Source: Laribacter sp. (GTDB taxonomy: Bacteria > Pseudomonadota > Gammaproteobacteria > Burkholderiales > Aquaspirillaceae). From it: a stretch of DNA of 33,747 nt. The stretch is taken from positions 1 to 33,747 of the forward strand of contig JAGPIM010000008.1 in assembly GCA_018055005.1 (NCBI GenBank). Direction: 5' to 3'. The notes under the pieces are model-generated. The model ran no database searches and was not told where the DNA came from. It saw only the letters and a program-made list of their open reading frames with translations. Both the position numbers and the translations under genes were made by a program. Positions 8,797-18,278 of the stretch are shown here, in pieces (the stretch's first letter is position 1; every line of letters starts with the position of its first letter).

Positions 8797-9437
8797 GCCG
8801 CCAGTACGCGCTCGAAAGCCGCGGCAATCAGCTCGGCAATATCGGCAAGCAGGCGGGTTTCCATGTCCGGGCTGAAGCGATGCTCGCTTTCACTGGCCAG
8901 GATCAGCGCGCCGAATGCTTCGCCGGCCGGATTTTTCAATGCGGCTAGGGCAAATGACTGCCATGCATCGGCCGCTTGTGGCAGCCAGGCCATCATTTCA
9001 GGGGGCAGGTAGTGTCCGACCACAGGGGATTCGAGGGCCCTGGTGGACAAGGGCAGGGGCTTTCTGGAGAGATCATGTCCAGCTGCCTGCGGATGCCACA
9101 GCCCCAGCTGCCAGCCGGTCACGGCAAAATCGTCGTCCATCGAAGTCCTGACGGCAGCCATCACGGCCTCGACAGACGTAGCCCGCATCAGATGCAGGGC
9201 CAGCCGGTGCGTGGCGGCAACGATCTGGTCATTGCTTTCACCGTATGCCATCAGTTGCGCCATGGCGGCATTGAGCTGGCGGGTCTTGTCTTTCAGGACC
9301 CGGACCTGTTTTTCGATCAGTGGAATGGTGCCTTCCTGGCGGGGTGCCGGTACCTGCAGTTCAGCCAGGAGATCCGGGTATTTCTCGAAAAAATCCGGAT
9401 TCCGGGTCAGCCAGACAGCAATAGACTCAGGTGTCAT
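8793..9437 (-). CDS. DUF484 family protein
   Basis: This 214-residue protein starts with the family's N-terminal signature, a short helix with [16 protein letters not shown] coiled segment around residues 38-65 ([22 protein letters not shown]) and a GAF-like C-terminal domain (about 75-212) follow. The function of DUF484 proteins is not established. They are typically encoded between dapF and xerC. Here the start codon overlaps the dapF stop (ATGA), and its stop overlaps the next membrane-protein start, making a tight three-gene operon. Confidence 0.9.
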   Translation of the reverse strand: MTPESIAVWLTRNPDFFEKYPDLLAELQVPAPRQEGTIPLIEKQVRVLKDKTRQLNAAMAQLMAYGESNDQIVAATHRLALHLMRATSVEAVMAAVRTSMDDDFAVTGWQLGLWHPQAAGHDLSRKPLPLSTRALESPVVGHYLPPEMMAWLPQAADAWQSFALAALKNPAGEAFGALILASESEHRFSPDMETRLLADIAELIAAAFERVLAA

Positions 9438-10270
9438 AACGTGATTTCCCCTTCGAATACGGTGACGGCCGGGCCTGTCATCCAGACCGGCTGCCCGTTA
9501 CCGGCCCAGCTGATCCGCAACTCCCCGCCCCGGGTCTGCACCGTAACGGGAGTATCCGCATCCAGCAGACCGCGACGGATACCCGCCACGACGGCGGCAC
9601 AGGCTCCGGTGCCACAGGCGAGGGTTTCACCGCTGCCACGCTCGAACACCCGCAGGCGAATCGCCGTACGCGACTCGATTTGCATGAAACCGGCATTGAC
9701 CCGGGCCGGGAAACGGGGGTGGTTTTCGATCAGCGGGCCAAAGGCTGTCACCGGCGTCGTATCAACATCGTCCACCACCTGCACTGCATGCGGATTGCCC
9801 ATCGATACCACAGTCATGCCAAGTACTTGTCCAGCCACTTCCAGCTCGTGGATCACGGCGTCTTCCGCTGCCACAAAGGGAATGTCTGCCGGCAAGAAGC
9901 GCGGCGCTCCCATGTTGACCGTGACCAGGCCATCGTCCACAAGACGCGGAACAATCACGCCCCGGGCCGTTTCCACCCGGATTTCGTGGCGATCGGTCAG
10001 GCCGTGGTCAAAAACGAACCGGGCAAAGCAGCGGGCACCATTGCCACATTGCTCAACCTCTCCGCCATCGCAGTTGAAAATGCGATAGCTGAAATCATTG
10101 CCGGCATCCTGAGGCGGTTCAACCAGCAGCAACTGGTCAAAGCCGATGCCAAAGCGGCGGTCTCCCAGCTTGCGGATTTGCTCCGACGTCAGGCGGATGG
10201 TCTGGCGTACGCCGTCGATCACGACGAAATCATTGCCAAGGCCCTGCATTTTGGTGAACTTGAGCTTCAT
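9434..10270 (-). CDS. dapF: Diaminopimelate epimerase
   Basis: This 278-residue cofactor-independent epimerase converts LL- to meso-diaminopimelate, the precursor of lysine and of the peptidoglycan cross-linking residue. The two catalytic cysteines are visible: Cys75 in [12 protein letters not shown] and Cys219 in [12 protein letters not shown]. Both have the classic surrounding glycines. The N-terminus [19 protein letters not shown] is the standard DapF start. It is the first gene of the dapF-DUF484-membrane protein operon and diverges from the dienoyl-CoA isomerase gene across 63 bp, which must hold both promoters. Confidence 0.97.
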   Translation of the reverse strand: MKLKFTKMQGLGNDFVVIDGVRQTIRLTSEQIRKLGDRRFGIGFDQLLLVEPPQDAGNDFSYRIFNCDGGEVEQCGNGARCFARFVFDHGLTDRHEIRVETARGVIVPRLVDDGLVTVNMGAPRFLPADIPFVAAEDAVIHELEVAGQVLGMTVVSMGNPHAVQVVDDVDTTPVTAFGPLIENHPRFPARVNAGFMQIESRTAIRLRVFERGSGETLACGTGACAAVVAGIRRGLLDADTPVTVQTRGGELRISWAGNGQPVWMTGPAVTVFEGEITL

Positions 10271-10333
10271 GGTGCAAACCGGTAAAACGATGCGCCAATC
10301 ATAAACAAACCATGAATCTTACGGGGAGAAACC

Positions 10334-11149
10334 ATGCTGCAACTTGAAACACTGTCCGTCGCGCTGGAGGCTCATGTCGCCACCATCCATTTCAACCGCC
10401 CGGACAAGGCCAACGCCCTGAACGAGCAGATGTGGGAAGAGCTGCGGCGGGCCTTTGAGTGGGCGGACGACACGCCGGACGTCCGGGTCGTAGTACTGGC
10501 CGGCGAGGGACGGCACTTCTGCGCCGGCATCGACCTGATGATGCTGGCGGGCCTGCAACAGGCCATCCATGATCCTTGCGAAGGCCGCAAGCGCGAGAAG
10601 CTGCTGGCCACCATCCGGCGCCTGCAACGCTCGGTCACTGCACTGGAAGCCTGCCGCAAACCGGTCATTGCCGCGATTCACGGTGCCTGCGTTGGTGGCG
10701 GGCTGGATGTGGCCCTGGCTGCCGACATCCGGCTGGCCGCTGGCAACGCCACTTTCTGCGTCAAGGAAATCGACATCGGCATGGTGGCGGACGTGGGGAC
10801 CCTGCAACGCCTGCATCATGTCATTGGCGATGGACGTGCCCGCGAACTGGCCTTGACCGGACGGCAGATCAATGCGGAGGAAGCCGAGCGCATCGGTCTG
10901 GTTACCCAGGTTTTGCCGGACAAGGAAATCCTGCTGTCGGCAGCCAGCGAGCTGGCCGGCATGCTGGCCGGCAAGTCACCACTGGCATTGCGCGGCACCA
11001 AGCAGGTGCTGAACTACAGCCGTGACCACAGCGTTGCCGAAGGCTTGGAACAAGTCGCCCACTGGAACGCGGCCATGCTGATTTCCAGCGACATCCAGGC
11101 AGCCGTGATGGCGCAGATGCAGGGACAGACCCCCGTGTTTGCCGATTAA
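10334..11149 (+). CDS. Crotonase-family delta(3,5)-delta(2,4)-dienoyl-CoA isomerase
   Basis: This 271-residue crotonase-fold protein has an oxyanion-hole segment (HFCAGIDLMML) and a GGGLD loop. Three acidic residues, Asp125, Glu145 and Asp153, sit with the spacing (20 and 8) of the catalytic acids of mammalian ECH1. The run KEIDIGMVADVGTLQR also matches that enzyme better than ordinary enoyl-CoA hydratases. The predicted role is isomerising 3,5-dienoyl-CoA to 2,4-dienoyl-CoA in beta-oxidation of odd-position unsaturated acids. A good GGGGAG ribosome-binding site precedes the ATG. It ends in a strong hairpin and appears monocistronic. Confidence 0.88.
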   Translation: MLQLETLSVALEAHVATIHFNRPDKANALNEQMWEELRRAFEWADDTPDVRVVVLAGEGRHFCAGIDLMMLAGLQQAIHDPCEGRKREKLLATIRRLQRSVTALEACRKPVIAAIHGACVGGGLDVALAADIRLAAGNATFCVKEIDIGMVADVGTLQRLHHVIGDGRARELALTGRQINAEEAERIGLVTQVLPDKEILLSAASELAGMLAGKSPLALRGTKQVLNYSRDHSVAEGLEQVAHWNAAMLISSDIQAAVMAQMQGQTPVFAD

Positions 11150-11170
11150 CATACCCGCCGGACCTGAAAA

Positions 11171-11204
11171 GCAGACAGCCGGATCACTTGATCCGGCTGT
11201 CTGC
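11171..11204 (+). terminator. Hairpin after the dienoyl-CoA isomerase gene
   Basis: A 14-bp perfect stem (GCAGACAGCCGGAT with its complement) surrounds a six-base loop, 21 bp beyond the stop codon. The following T-run is poor, so efficiency as an intrinsic terminator is uncertain. Confidence 0.65.
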
Positions 11205-11272
11205 TGGTCTGCATCAGGAGAACAGTGCCCGGCAACAAGGCCTGGTGTACTGCCATCCAGCGGCATGTCCTG

Positions 11273-11590
11273 TCAGGCGAGGAAGCGGCTCGGGTAGACC
11301 TCGTCGATCAACTGGCGGCAATCCAGCACCCGCAAGTCGTTGTCGTGAGCAAAGGACATCAAAAACTGGAACACGCGCGGATCAATTTTCTCAAGTTTCT
11401 TGTCCACGGCTACACAGCGCACGTTTTCCAGCATCAAAGGTCGTACATAAGCGTGATATTCGAGCTTTTTCTGGTCCGATTCGAAAGAGGCCAGAATGCC
11501 GGACAGTCGCTCTGCCCAGTCGCTGGGACGGAAAACCCGTCCTTCGGAGGTCATACCCTGAATGACGATTTCGTAGGGGTTGCAAATCAT
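11273..11590 (-). CDS. DUF3579 domain-containing protein
   Basis: This 105-residue protein has the characteristic opening NPYEIVIQGMTSEGRVFRPSDWAERL of DUF3579, a small family found mainly in betaproteobacteria. No catalytic motif, signal peptide or membrane helix is visible, and the function is unknown. It is a single gene on the minus strand, separated by about 125 bp from the alpha/beta hydrolase gene upstream. It is useful as a taxonomic pointer. Confidence 0.88.
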   Translation of the reverse strand: MICNPYEIVIQGMTSEGRVFRPSDWAERLSGILASFESDQKKLEYHAYVRPLMLENVRCVAVDKKLEKIDPRVFQFLMSFAHDNDLRVLDCRQLIDEVYPSRFLA

Positions 11591-11715
11591 CTCTGTACCC
11601 GCGGCAATGCGCTTAAAGAAATTTGCGCCGGATCAATTCCCGACGCATTGCGCATTGTACCGGAGGCGGCATGCATGCCCTAGCATGTTCGATGCTGCAC
11701 CGCAACAGATCAAGG

Positions 11716-12525
11716 TCATATCGGCCAATGCTGCTGCAACCAGTCCTGAATGCGCAACAGAACACCAGCATTATGCGCATCCAGCATCATCATGTGGCCG
11801 AGATCCGGCAGGATCAGCCCTTCCACACCGAAGCGCTCGGCCGTTTCCTGGACATCTGTCGGGCTGATGATCTGGTCCTCTGCGCCCCCCAGCACCAAAG
11901 CGGGCAAACTGGGCAATGCAGGAGGTGTAAACAGCCCAACCAGCAGCAAGTCAAAAATGGCGCGCATGGACTCTGGCTGGAAGCGGCTTCCCCACTGCAT
12001 GATCAGATCCAGCGGCATGTCATTGCTGAACAGCAGTTTTTTGACCTTTTCAGCCTGTGGGTGATAGTGCTCCGATGCCTGGAACAGCTGCAAGGCCCCC
12101 AGCAGGTCCGGCGCCTGCCGCAGCAGGTTCAGGGTCGAGCGGGTCAACCCTCTGGGAGGTACGGACGCCAGCAACGCAACACCGGCCGCCGGGTATCCGA
12201 GTTCCAGATAGCGCTGGATGACAAAGCCCCCCATCGAGTGCCCCACCAGGATCGGCGGCTCAGCCAGGGTAGCAACGACCTGCCGGACATTGCCCGCATA
12301 ATCGTCAATACCACAGGCTGCCAGCCACGAATGGCCGTCACTTTGACCGTGCCCCTCCAGACTCAAGGCATGCACCGACCGACCGGATTCGGCCAGCTGT
12401 GGCATCCAGCCGATATCCCAGACCCAAGCCGACGAATACGCACCATGCACAAACAACAACGGAGGCACTCCGGACGGCCGGGCCGGCTGACGCGACAGAC
12501 ACTCAAGGGAAATACGGGCAGTCAT
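11716..12525 (-). CDS. Alpha/beta hydrolase
   Basis: This 269-residue alpha/beta-hydrolase-fold protein has the oxyanion-hole segment FVHGAYSSAWVW near residues 25-36 and the nucleophile elbow GHSMGG with Ser97. The acid is probably the Asp in GGAEDQIIS, and the catalytic His lies in LPDLGHMMMLD. The substrate is unknown; esterase, thioesterase or lipase-like activity are all possible. No signal peptide is seen. Its ATG shares one base with the lrp stop codon (TGATG), so it should be translated from the lrp message. That coupling to an amino-acid-responsive regulator is the only functional hint. Confidence 0.85.
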   Translation of the reverse strand: MTARISLECLSRQPARPSGVPPLLFVHGAYSSAWVWDIGWMPQLAESGRSVHALSLEGHGQSDGHSWLAACGIDDYAGNVRQVVATLAEPPILVGHSMGGFVIQRYLELGYPAAGVALLASVPPRGLTRSTLNLLRQAPDLLGALQLFQASEHYHPQAEKVKKLLFSNDMPLDLIMQWGSRFQPESMRAIFDLLLVGLFTPPALPSLPALVLGGAEDQIISPTDVQETAERFGVEGLILPDLGHMMMLDAHNAGVLLRIQDWLQQHWPI

Positions 12526-13010
12526 CAGGGACGCAGCGGAATCTGGGTCGTTTCCTTGACTTCTTCCATCACGACATACGTGTGGGTTTCGCGGACATAG
12601 GGCAGGCGCGACAGCATGTCGCCCAGCATGTCACGAAACTCGTGGATGTCGCGCACACGAATCTTCATCAGATAGTCAAACCCGCCCGCCACCATGTGGC
12701 ATTCCAGAATCTGCGGCAGTTGCTGCACCGCCGCATTGAATTCGTTCAGGATTTCGCTGGTCGTGTTCTGCAGGCTGACTTCCAGATACACCAGCATGCC
12801 GGCGTCGAGAAGCTGAGGATTCAGGTGCGCTGCGTACTGCCGGATATAGCCATCTGATTCAAGGCGCTTGACGCGCTCAAGACAGGGCGTAGGAGAAAGA
12901 TGAACCTGCTCGGCGAGATCGACGTTGGAAATCTTGGCATTGTCTTGCAGCAGGGCAAGAATCTTGCGGTCTATCAGATCCAAAGCCTTTCGGGCCTTCG
13001 TACGCTTCAT
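12525..13010 (-). CDS. lrp: Lrp-type leucine-responsive regulator
   Basis: This 161-residue Lrp/AsnC-family regulator closely tracks E. coli Lrp. The N-terminal helix-turn-helix is at about residues 12-60 (ISNVDLAEQVHLSPTPCLERVKRL) and the RAM ligand-binding domain at about 70-150 (ECHMVAGGFDYLMKIRV, THTYVVMEEVKETT). The ATG at 13010 is chosen because a good AAGGAG lies upstream and the preceding codons are not family-like. It is transcribed divergently from putA, which in this organism lacks its own DNA-binding domain. It is therefore the natural candidate for proline-responsive control of putA, in the manner of PutR; that is an inference. It overlaps the hydrolase gene downstream. Confidence 0.93.
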   Translation of the reverse strand: MKRTKARKALDLIDRKILALLQDNAKISNVDLAEQVHLSPTPCLERVKRLESDGYIRQYAAHLNPQLLDAGMLVYLEVSLQNTTSEILNEFNAAVQQLPQILECHMVAGGFDYLMKIRVRDIHEFRDMLGDMLSRLPYVRETHTYVVMEEVKETTQIPLRP

Positions 13011-13295
13011 TCTATGAATCTCCTTATTTGTAGATAAATACGCCATTTTTTTTACGAAAACCGCAATCAAATATCCGGCAAACGATTATTTTATGAATGA
13101 CGTGTCATGTTGATATTTTTATCTCTTATGAGTTGCAAAGAAGATATAAAGTCTCGTGAAGACTTTGTCAATTAGAATGTCGTGTTTTTTGCATTGTCAT
13201 AATATTGCATGTGTCATTTGAGCGCCACAGTTGGCGCCTGGACTTCCAGTTCGCCTTTATAAAAAAGCAAAACCATTGAAATACGGAGTCTGCAC
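13011..13295. promoter_or_regulatory. Divergent lrp-putA promoter region
   Basis: This 285-bp spacer is conspicuously AT-rich between two GC-rich genes, as expected of an Lrp-bound region. It contains an imperfect direct repeat, TTGCATTGTCAT (13189-13200) and TTGCATGTGTCAT (13205-13217). A short inverted repeat, ATGAC-GT-GTCAT, is at 13097-13108. A GCGCCA/TGGCGC hairpin is at 13222-13237, close to the putA start. I could not assign -10/-35 boxes with confidence. The putA ribosome-binding site is GGAG, 7 bp before the ATG. Confidence 0.6.
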
Positions 13296-16200
13296 ATGCG
13301 TTTCCCGCACTTGTCTCGCCCCCAGTCAGGATTAATGGATGCTGTCACTTCTGCATGGCGGCGTGACGAACAGACCTGTGTTCAATCGCTGCTGCCACAG
13401 GCCCGCCTGACCAGCAGTCAGTTCGACAAGGCGCAAGAGCTGGCCCGGCGTCTGGTCACCGACGTCCGCACACGCCGTCGCAAGGCCAGCGGCGTTGATG
13501 CCCTGATGCACGAGTTTTCGCTGTCCAGCGAAGAGGGCATCGCCCTGATGTGCCTCGCCGAAGCGCTCCTGCGCATTCCCGACCAGGCAACGGCCGACCG
13601 GCTGATCCGCGACAAAGTGTCACGGGGCGACTGGGCCAGCCATCTGGGCAAAAGCCGGTCGCTGTTCGTCAACGCCGCCGCCTGGGGACTGCTGGTCACC
13701 GGCAAACTGGTCGGCACCCACGGCGAAACCGGGCTTTCCACAGCGCTGACACGCCTGATCGCCAAAGGTGGCGAACCGCTGATCCGAAAAGGCGTCGATC
13801 TGGCCATGCGCATGCTGGGCCGCCAGTTTGTCACTGGCGAAACCATTGACGAAGCACTGGCCAACGGCCGGGAACGCGAAGCCCGTGGTTACCGTTTCAG
13901 CTACGACATGCTGGGTGAAGCTGCCATGACCGAAGCCGATGCCCGGCGCTATCTGGACGATTACACCCGCGCCATCCATGCCATCGGCCAGGCATCTGCC
14001 GGACGCGGCGTAATTGAAGGGCCGGGTATATCCGTCAAGCTCTCAGCCATCCACCCGCGCTACAGCCGCGCCCAGCGCGACCGGGTACTGGCCGAACTGG
14101 TACCCAGACTGAAGTCCCTGATGATGCTGGCCCGCCAGTACGATATCGGCCTGAACATCGACGCCGAAGAAGCCGACCGCATGGAGCTGTCGCTGGATAT
14201 CGTCGAAGCCCTGGCTTTTGACCCGGACCTCGGTGGCTGGGACGGGCTGGGCATTGTGGTGCAGGCATACCAGAAGCGCTGCCCGTTCATCATTGATTTC
14301 CTGATCGACCTGGCCCGCCGCAGCCAGCGCCGTTTCATGGTCCGGCTCGTCAAGGGTGCTTACTGGGATGCCGAAATCAAGCGCGCCCAGGTAGACGGGC
14401 AGGCCGGCTACCCGGTGTACACCCGCAAGGTTTATACCGATGTCTCTTATCTGGCCTGCGCCCGAAAACTGCTGGCTGCGCAGGACTGCATCTATCCGCA
14501 GTTTGCCACCCACAATGCCCTGTCGCTGGCCGCCATCCATCAGCTGGGGCAGGGCAAAGAGTACGAATTCCAGTGCCTGCACGGCATGGGTGAAACCCTG
14601 TACGACCAGGTGGTCGGAGCCGGCAAACTGGACCGGGCCTGCCGCATCTACGCACCGGTCGGCTCGCACGAGACACTGCTGGCCTATCTGGTCCGGCGAC
14701 TGCTGGAAAACGGCGCCAACAGTTCGTTCGTCAACCGGATCGTTGACGACGCTGTCAGCATTGACGAACTGATGGCCGACCCGGTGGCCGAGGCCGAACG
14801 CCTGGGTGGTCTGCCGCATCCGCGCATTGCCCTTCCGGCCGATCTCTACGGAACAGTCCGGCGCAATTCGGCCGGTCTGGATCTCGCCAACGAGCACACG
14901 CTAGCCACGCTCGAAACCGGCCTGAATGCCGCTGCGGCTGTCACCTGGCACGCTGCCCCCTTGCTGGCAGGGCAATCCATGGAAGACCTGCCCGAGCAGC
15001 CCGTCCTGAACCCGGCCGATACCGGGGACCAGGCCGGCACCGTCAGGGAAGCCGGTCTGCGCGACGTCCACACGGCACTGGCAGCGGCCGCGAATGCAAA
15101 CTGGTACCAGGTCACCCCCGAAGAACGGGCACGCCTGCTCGACAACTTTGCCGGCCTGCTGGAAGCACACCGGGACGAACTGATGATGCTGGCCGTGCGC
15201 GAGGCCGGCAAAACCTTTGCCAATGCGCTGGCCGAGGTGCGCGAAGCAGTTGATTTTTGCCGTTACTACGCCGCCCAGCTGCGGGCCGAGTTTGCCACCC
15301 GGCTACTCCAGCCGCTGGGACCGGTTGCCTGCATCAGCCCCTGGAATTTTCCGCTGGCCATTTTCACAGGGCAGTCCGTCGCTGCGCTGGCCGCCGGCAA
15401 TCCGGTACTGGCCAAACCGGCCGAGCAGACCCCGCTTATAGCCGCATTGGCCGTGCGCCTGATGCACGAAGCCGGCATCCCGCGTGACGCCATCCAGTTG
15501 CTGCCGGGCAGTGGCGAGGTCATCGGTGCAGCACTGGTCGCTGATCCGCGTACGCAGGGCGTGATTTTCACCGGGTCCACCCAGGTTGCGCGGCTGATCT
15601 ACCGGACGCTGGCACAAAGGGGAGGGGACATTCCGCTGATAGCGGAAACCGGCGGCATGAATGCCATGATCGTGGACAGTTCGGCACTGCCGGAGCAGGT
15701 GGTCAGCGACGCCATTACCAGTGCATTCGATTCCGCCGGCCAGCGATGCTCGGCCTTGCGGGTGCTGTATCTCCAGCACGACATTGCCGACCGGGTCATC
15801 ACCATGCTCAAGGGCGCCATGGATGAACTGGTGGTGGGTGATCCGGCCTGCCTTGCCACGGATGTCGGCCCGGTGATTGACGAAGAAGCCCGCCAGAACC
15901 TGCTGGCCCACATCACGCGCATCAAAAACACGGCACGCTGGCACCACACGGTTTCCGCACCGGAAAACGGTACGTTTGTTGCACCGTTCCTGTGCGAGAT
16001 CAGCTCCATCCGCGAGCTGAAACAGGAAGTATTCGGACCCGTGCTCCATGTCATCCGCTTCAGTGCCCATGAACTGCCGCAGGTCCTCAACGATGTCCGG
16101 ACCAGCGGCTATGGGCTGACCATGGGGCTGCACAGCCGCATTGATGAAACCATCAATCTGGTCTCCGATACGGCTGCCGTGGGCAATCTGTACGTCAACC

Positions 16201-16895
16201 GCAATATCGTTGGTGCGATAGTAGGTGTTCAGCCATTCGGGGGAGAAGGCCTGTCAGGCACCGGGCCGAAAGCCGGCGGCCCCGACTATCTCTACCGCCT
16301 GTGCCGGGGTGGACAGCTGCTCCGCGAGACTGCGCAGAGCGAGGCGAGGGCACCGCTGGATGAACTGGCAGCCTTGTTGCCCGTCATTCTCGCGGATGAT
16401 ACAGCCCGCCAGCGACAGGCCGGATGGCTGGCCGAAGCAAGCAGGCAATCGCAGGCCGGATGCCGGATTGCACTACCCGGCCCCACAGGTGAAATCAATT
16501 ATCTCGCTTACGTGCCGCGCGGGCGGGTCATGTGTTTTGCAGACAGCCGGGAAGCCCTGGTGGCCCAGCTGATTGCCATTCTGGCAACTGGCAACATTGC
16601 AATCCTGTCAGCAGACAGTGTCGCAGCAGTAGAGGCAGGGAGCCTGCCGGGCTCGCTGGGCCTTTCCATCGGCAATTCGCTGGATGGCGTGGATGCAGTC
16701 CTGTTCTCCGGAGAGCAGACTGCGGCAGATGCACTGAGGCAACAGCTGGCCAGTCTGGAAGGGCCAGTCATCCTGCTGAATCAGGCCGATGGCGCCGGCA
16801 GGTATGATCTGCACCGTCTGGTACATGAACGGGCAGTCAGCATCAACACGACTGCGGCGGGAGGCAACGCCAGCCTGATGAGTCTGGAGGATTAG
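13296..16895 (+). CDS. putA: Bifunctional proline dehydrogenase / P5C dehydrogenase PutA
   Basis: This 1199-residue enzyme oxidises proline to glutamate in two steps. The N-terminal part is an FAD-dependent proline dehydrogenase barrel, with signatures such as GPGISVKLSAIHPRY, MVRLVKGAYWDAE and PQFATHNA. The middle part is an NAD-dependent aldehyde dehydrogenase with SPWNFPLAIF, catalytic Glu784 in AETGG and catalytic Cys818 in GQRCSA. A degenerate aldehyde-dehydrogenase-like C-terminal domain follows. There is no N-terminal ribbon-helix-helix domain, so this is the non-regulatory long form rather than the roughly 1320-residue autorepressor of enterobacteria. Regulation probably comes from the divergent lrp gene. 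Product glutamate links it to the downstream glnA in metabolism, not in operon structure. Confidence 0.97.
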   Translation: MRFPHLSRPQSGLMDAVTSAWRRDEQTCVQSLLPQARLTSSQFDKAQELARRLVTDVRTRRRKASGVDALMHEFSLSSEEGIALMCLAEALLRIPDQATADRLIRDKVSRGDWASHLGKSRSLFVNAAAWGLLVTGKLVGTHGETGLSTALTRLIAKGGEPLIRKGVDLAMRMLGRQFVTGETIDEALANGREREARGYRFSYDMLGEAAMTEADARRYLDDYTRAIHAIGQASAGRGVIEGPGISVKLSAIHPRYSRAQRDRVLAELVPRLKSLMMLARQYDIGLNIDAEEADRMELSLDIVEALAFDPDLGGWDGLGIVVQAYQKRCPFIIDFLIDLARRSQRRFMVRLVKGAYWDAEIKRAQVDGQAGYPVYTRKVYTDVSYLACARKLLAAQDCIYPQFATHNALSLAAIHQLGQGKEYEFQCLHGMGETLYDQVVGAGKLDRACRIYAPVGSHETLLAYLVRRLLENGANSSFVNRIVDDAVSIDELMADPVAEAERLGGLPHPRIALPADLYGTVRRNSAGLDLANEHTLATLETGLNAAAAVTWHAAPLLAGQSMEDLPEQPVLNPADTGDQAGTVREAGLRDVHTALAAAANANWYQVTPEERARLLDNFAGLLEAHRDELMMLAVREAGKTFANALAEVREAVDFCRYYAAQLRAEFATRLLQPLGPVACISPWNFPLAIFTGQSVAALAAGNPVLAKPAEQTPLIAALAVRLMHEAGIPRDAIQLLPGSGEVIGAALVADPRTQGVIFTGSTQVARLIYRTLAQRGGDIPLIAETGGMNAMIVDSSALPEQVVSDAITSAFDSAGQRCSALRVLYLQHDIADRVITMLKGAMDELVVGDPACLATDVGPVIDEEARQNLLAHITRIKNTARWHHTVSAPENGTFVAPFLCEISSIRELKQEVFGPVLHVIRFSAHELPQVLNDVRTSGYGLTMGLHSRIDETINLVSDTAAVGNLYVNRNIVGAIVGVQPFGGEGLSGTGPKAGGPDYLYRLCRGGQLLRETAQSEARAPLDELAALLPVILADDTARQRQAGWLAEASRQSQAGCRIALPGPTGEINYLAYVPRGRVMCFADSREALVAQLIAILATGNIAILSADSVAAVEAGSLPGSLGLSIGNSLDGVDAVLFSGEQTAADALRQQLASLEGPVILLNQADGAGRYDLHRLVHERAVSINTTAAGGNASLMSLED

Positions 16896-16994
16896 CGGAG
16901 CAGGCTGCCGGCAAGGACAGGCGCACAGCGGGTTACAAAAAAAATCTCCATCCACATGGTCAGTCAATGCGATTTGTATAGAATTGTGACCTAT

Positions 16995-17026
16995 CGATTG
17001 ATGCGCAACACAAGCCGCATCAATCG
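16995..17026 (+). promoter_or_regulatory. Perfect hairpin in the leader of the binding-protein gene
   Basis: CGATTGATGCG pairs perfectly with CGCATCAATCG over a ten-base loop (11-bp stem), ending 34 bp before the ATG of the binding-protein gene. There is no T-run, so it is more likely an operator or a 5' mRNA structure than a terminator. Confidence 0.5.
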
Positions 17027-17060
17027 TGGTTCACGCATCGCATTCCACGAGGAGAAAAAA

Positions 17061-18236
17061 ATGACCCAAACCCCGCGTCTGGCCCTGACGGCCGTGGCAC
17101 TGGCCACCGTGATGGCCCTCTCGGCCTGCGGCAAGCAGGAGCAGCCGGCAGCTCCTGCTGCCGCCGACGGCACAACGACTGTCAAGATCGGCTTTTCCGC
17201 CCCGCTGACCGGCCCGCAGGCCCATTATGGCGAGGAATACAAGAACGGCGTGACGCTGGCCATCGAAGACGTCAATGCAGAACAGCCCAAGCTGGGCGGT
17301 CAGCCGGTCAAGTTTGAACTGGTAGCCGAAGATGACCAGGCCGACCCCAAGACAGCGACACAGATTGCCCAGAAATTTGTGGATGCCAAGGTGAACGGCA
17401 TCATTGGTCACTTCAATTCCGGCACGGCCATCCCGGCTTCGAAGATTTACGCAGATGCCGGCATTCCCGGCATCGCCATGGCAACAGCACCGGCATACAC
17501 CCAGCAGGGCTTCGCAACGGCGTTCCGCTCCATGACTTCGGACACGCAGCAGGGCGGGGTAATGGGGCAGTGGGTTGTCGAAAAACTGGGTAAAAACGTT
17601 GTCATCATTGATGACCGTACCGCCTACGGGCAGGGCCTGGCTGACGAATTTGAAAAGTCGGTGAAAGCTGCCGGCGGCAATGTGCTGAAGCGCGAATTCA
17701 CCAGCGACAAGGCAACTGACTTCACCGCCATCCTGACCACGATCAAGGGCGCCAATCCTGATGTCGTGTTCTACGGTGGTGCCGATGCGCAGTCCGCGCC
17801 GATGGCCAAGCAGATGAAGCGTCTGGGCCTGAAGGCTCCGCTGGTTTCCGGCGAAATGACCAAGACGCCGACATTCCTGCAACTGGCAGGCAGCGATGCC
17901 GAAGGCACCGTTGCCTCGCTGGCAGGCTTGCCGCTGGACCAGATGCCCAAGGGCAAGGATTATGAAACCCGCTACAAAGCCCGCTTCAACCAGGATGTGG
18001 CTACGTACTCACCATACGGCTATGACGCCACGCGAGTACTGGTCGCTGCCATGCAGAAGGCCGATTCGGCAGATCCGGCAAAGTATCTGCCTGAACTGTC
18101 CAAAATCCAGCATGCGGGCGTAACGTCATCCAACTGGGCCTACGACAGCAAGGGCGACCTGAAAGACGGCGGCATTACTGTCTACAAAGTCCAGAATGGC
18201 GCATGGACTGTAGTGGAGTCAGTAGGCGGCAAATAA
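17061..18236 (+). CDS. Branched-chain amino-acid-type ABC substrate-binding lipoprotein
   Basis: This 391-residue type I periplasmic binding protein is of the LivJ/LivK/Leu-Ile-Val family (Peripla_BP_6). A lipoprotein signal ends in the lipobox LSAC, with Cys23 the probable lipidation site. An Ala/Pro/Glu linker and then the mature domain beginning VKIGFSAPLTGPQAHYG follow. The ATG at 17061 follows GAGGAG; the upstream in-frame extension is not signal-like. No permease or ATPase genes accompany it, so it must work with a transporter encoded elsewhere. The ligand could be leucine, isoleucine or valine, or another amino acid or small amide. It lies 165 bp after putA and has its own leader and terminator. 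Confidence 0.9.
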   Translation: MTQTPRLALTAVALATVMALSACGKQEQPAAPAAADGTTTVKIGFSAPLTGPQAHYGEEYKNGVTLAIEDVNAEQPKLGGQPVKFELVAEDDQADPKTATQIAQKFVDAKVNGIIGHFNSGTAIPASKIYADAGIPGIAMATAPAYTQQGFATAFRSMTSDTQQGGVMGQWVVEKLGKNVVIIDDRTAYGQGLADEFEKSVKAAGGNVLKREFTSDKATDFTAILTTIKGANPDVVFYGGADAQSAPMAKQMKRLGLKAPLVSGEMTKTPTFLQLAGSDAEGTVASLAGLPLDQMPKGKDYETRYKARFNQDVATYSPYGYDATRVLVAAMQKADSADPAKYLPELSKIQHAGVTSSNWAYDSKGDLKDGGITVYKVQNGAWTVVESVGGK

Positions 18237-18278
18237 TCCGGCAGTTGCACCAGCTTCCACCGGAAAGAGGCGTACCCG

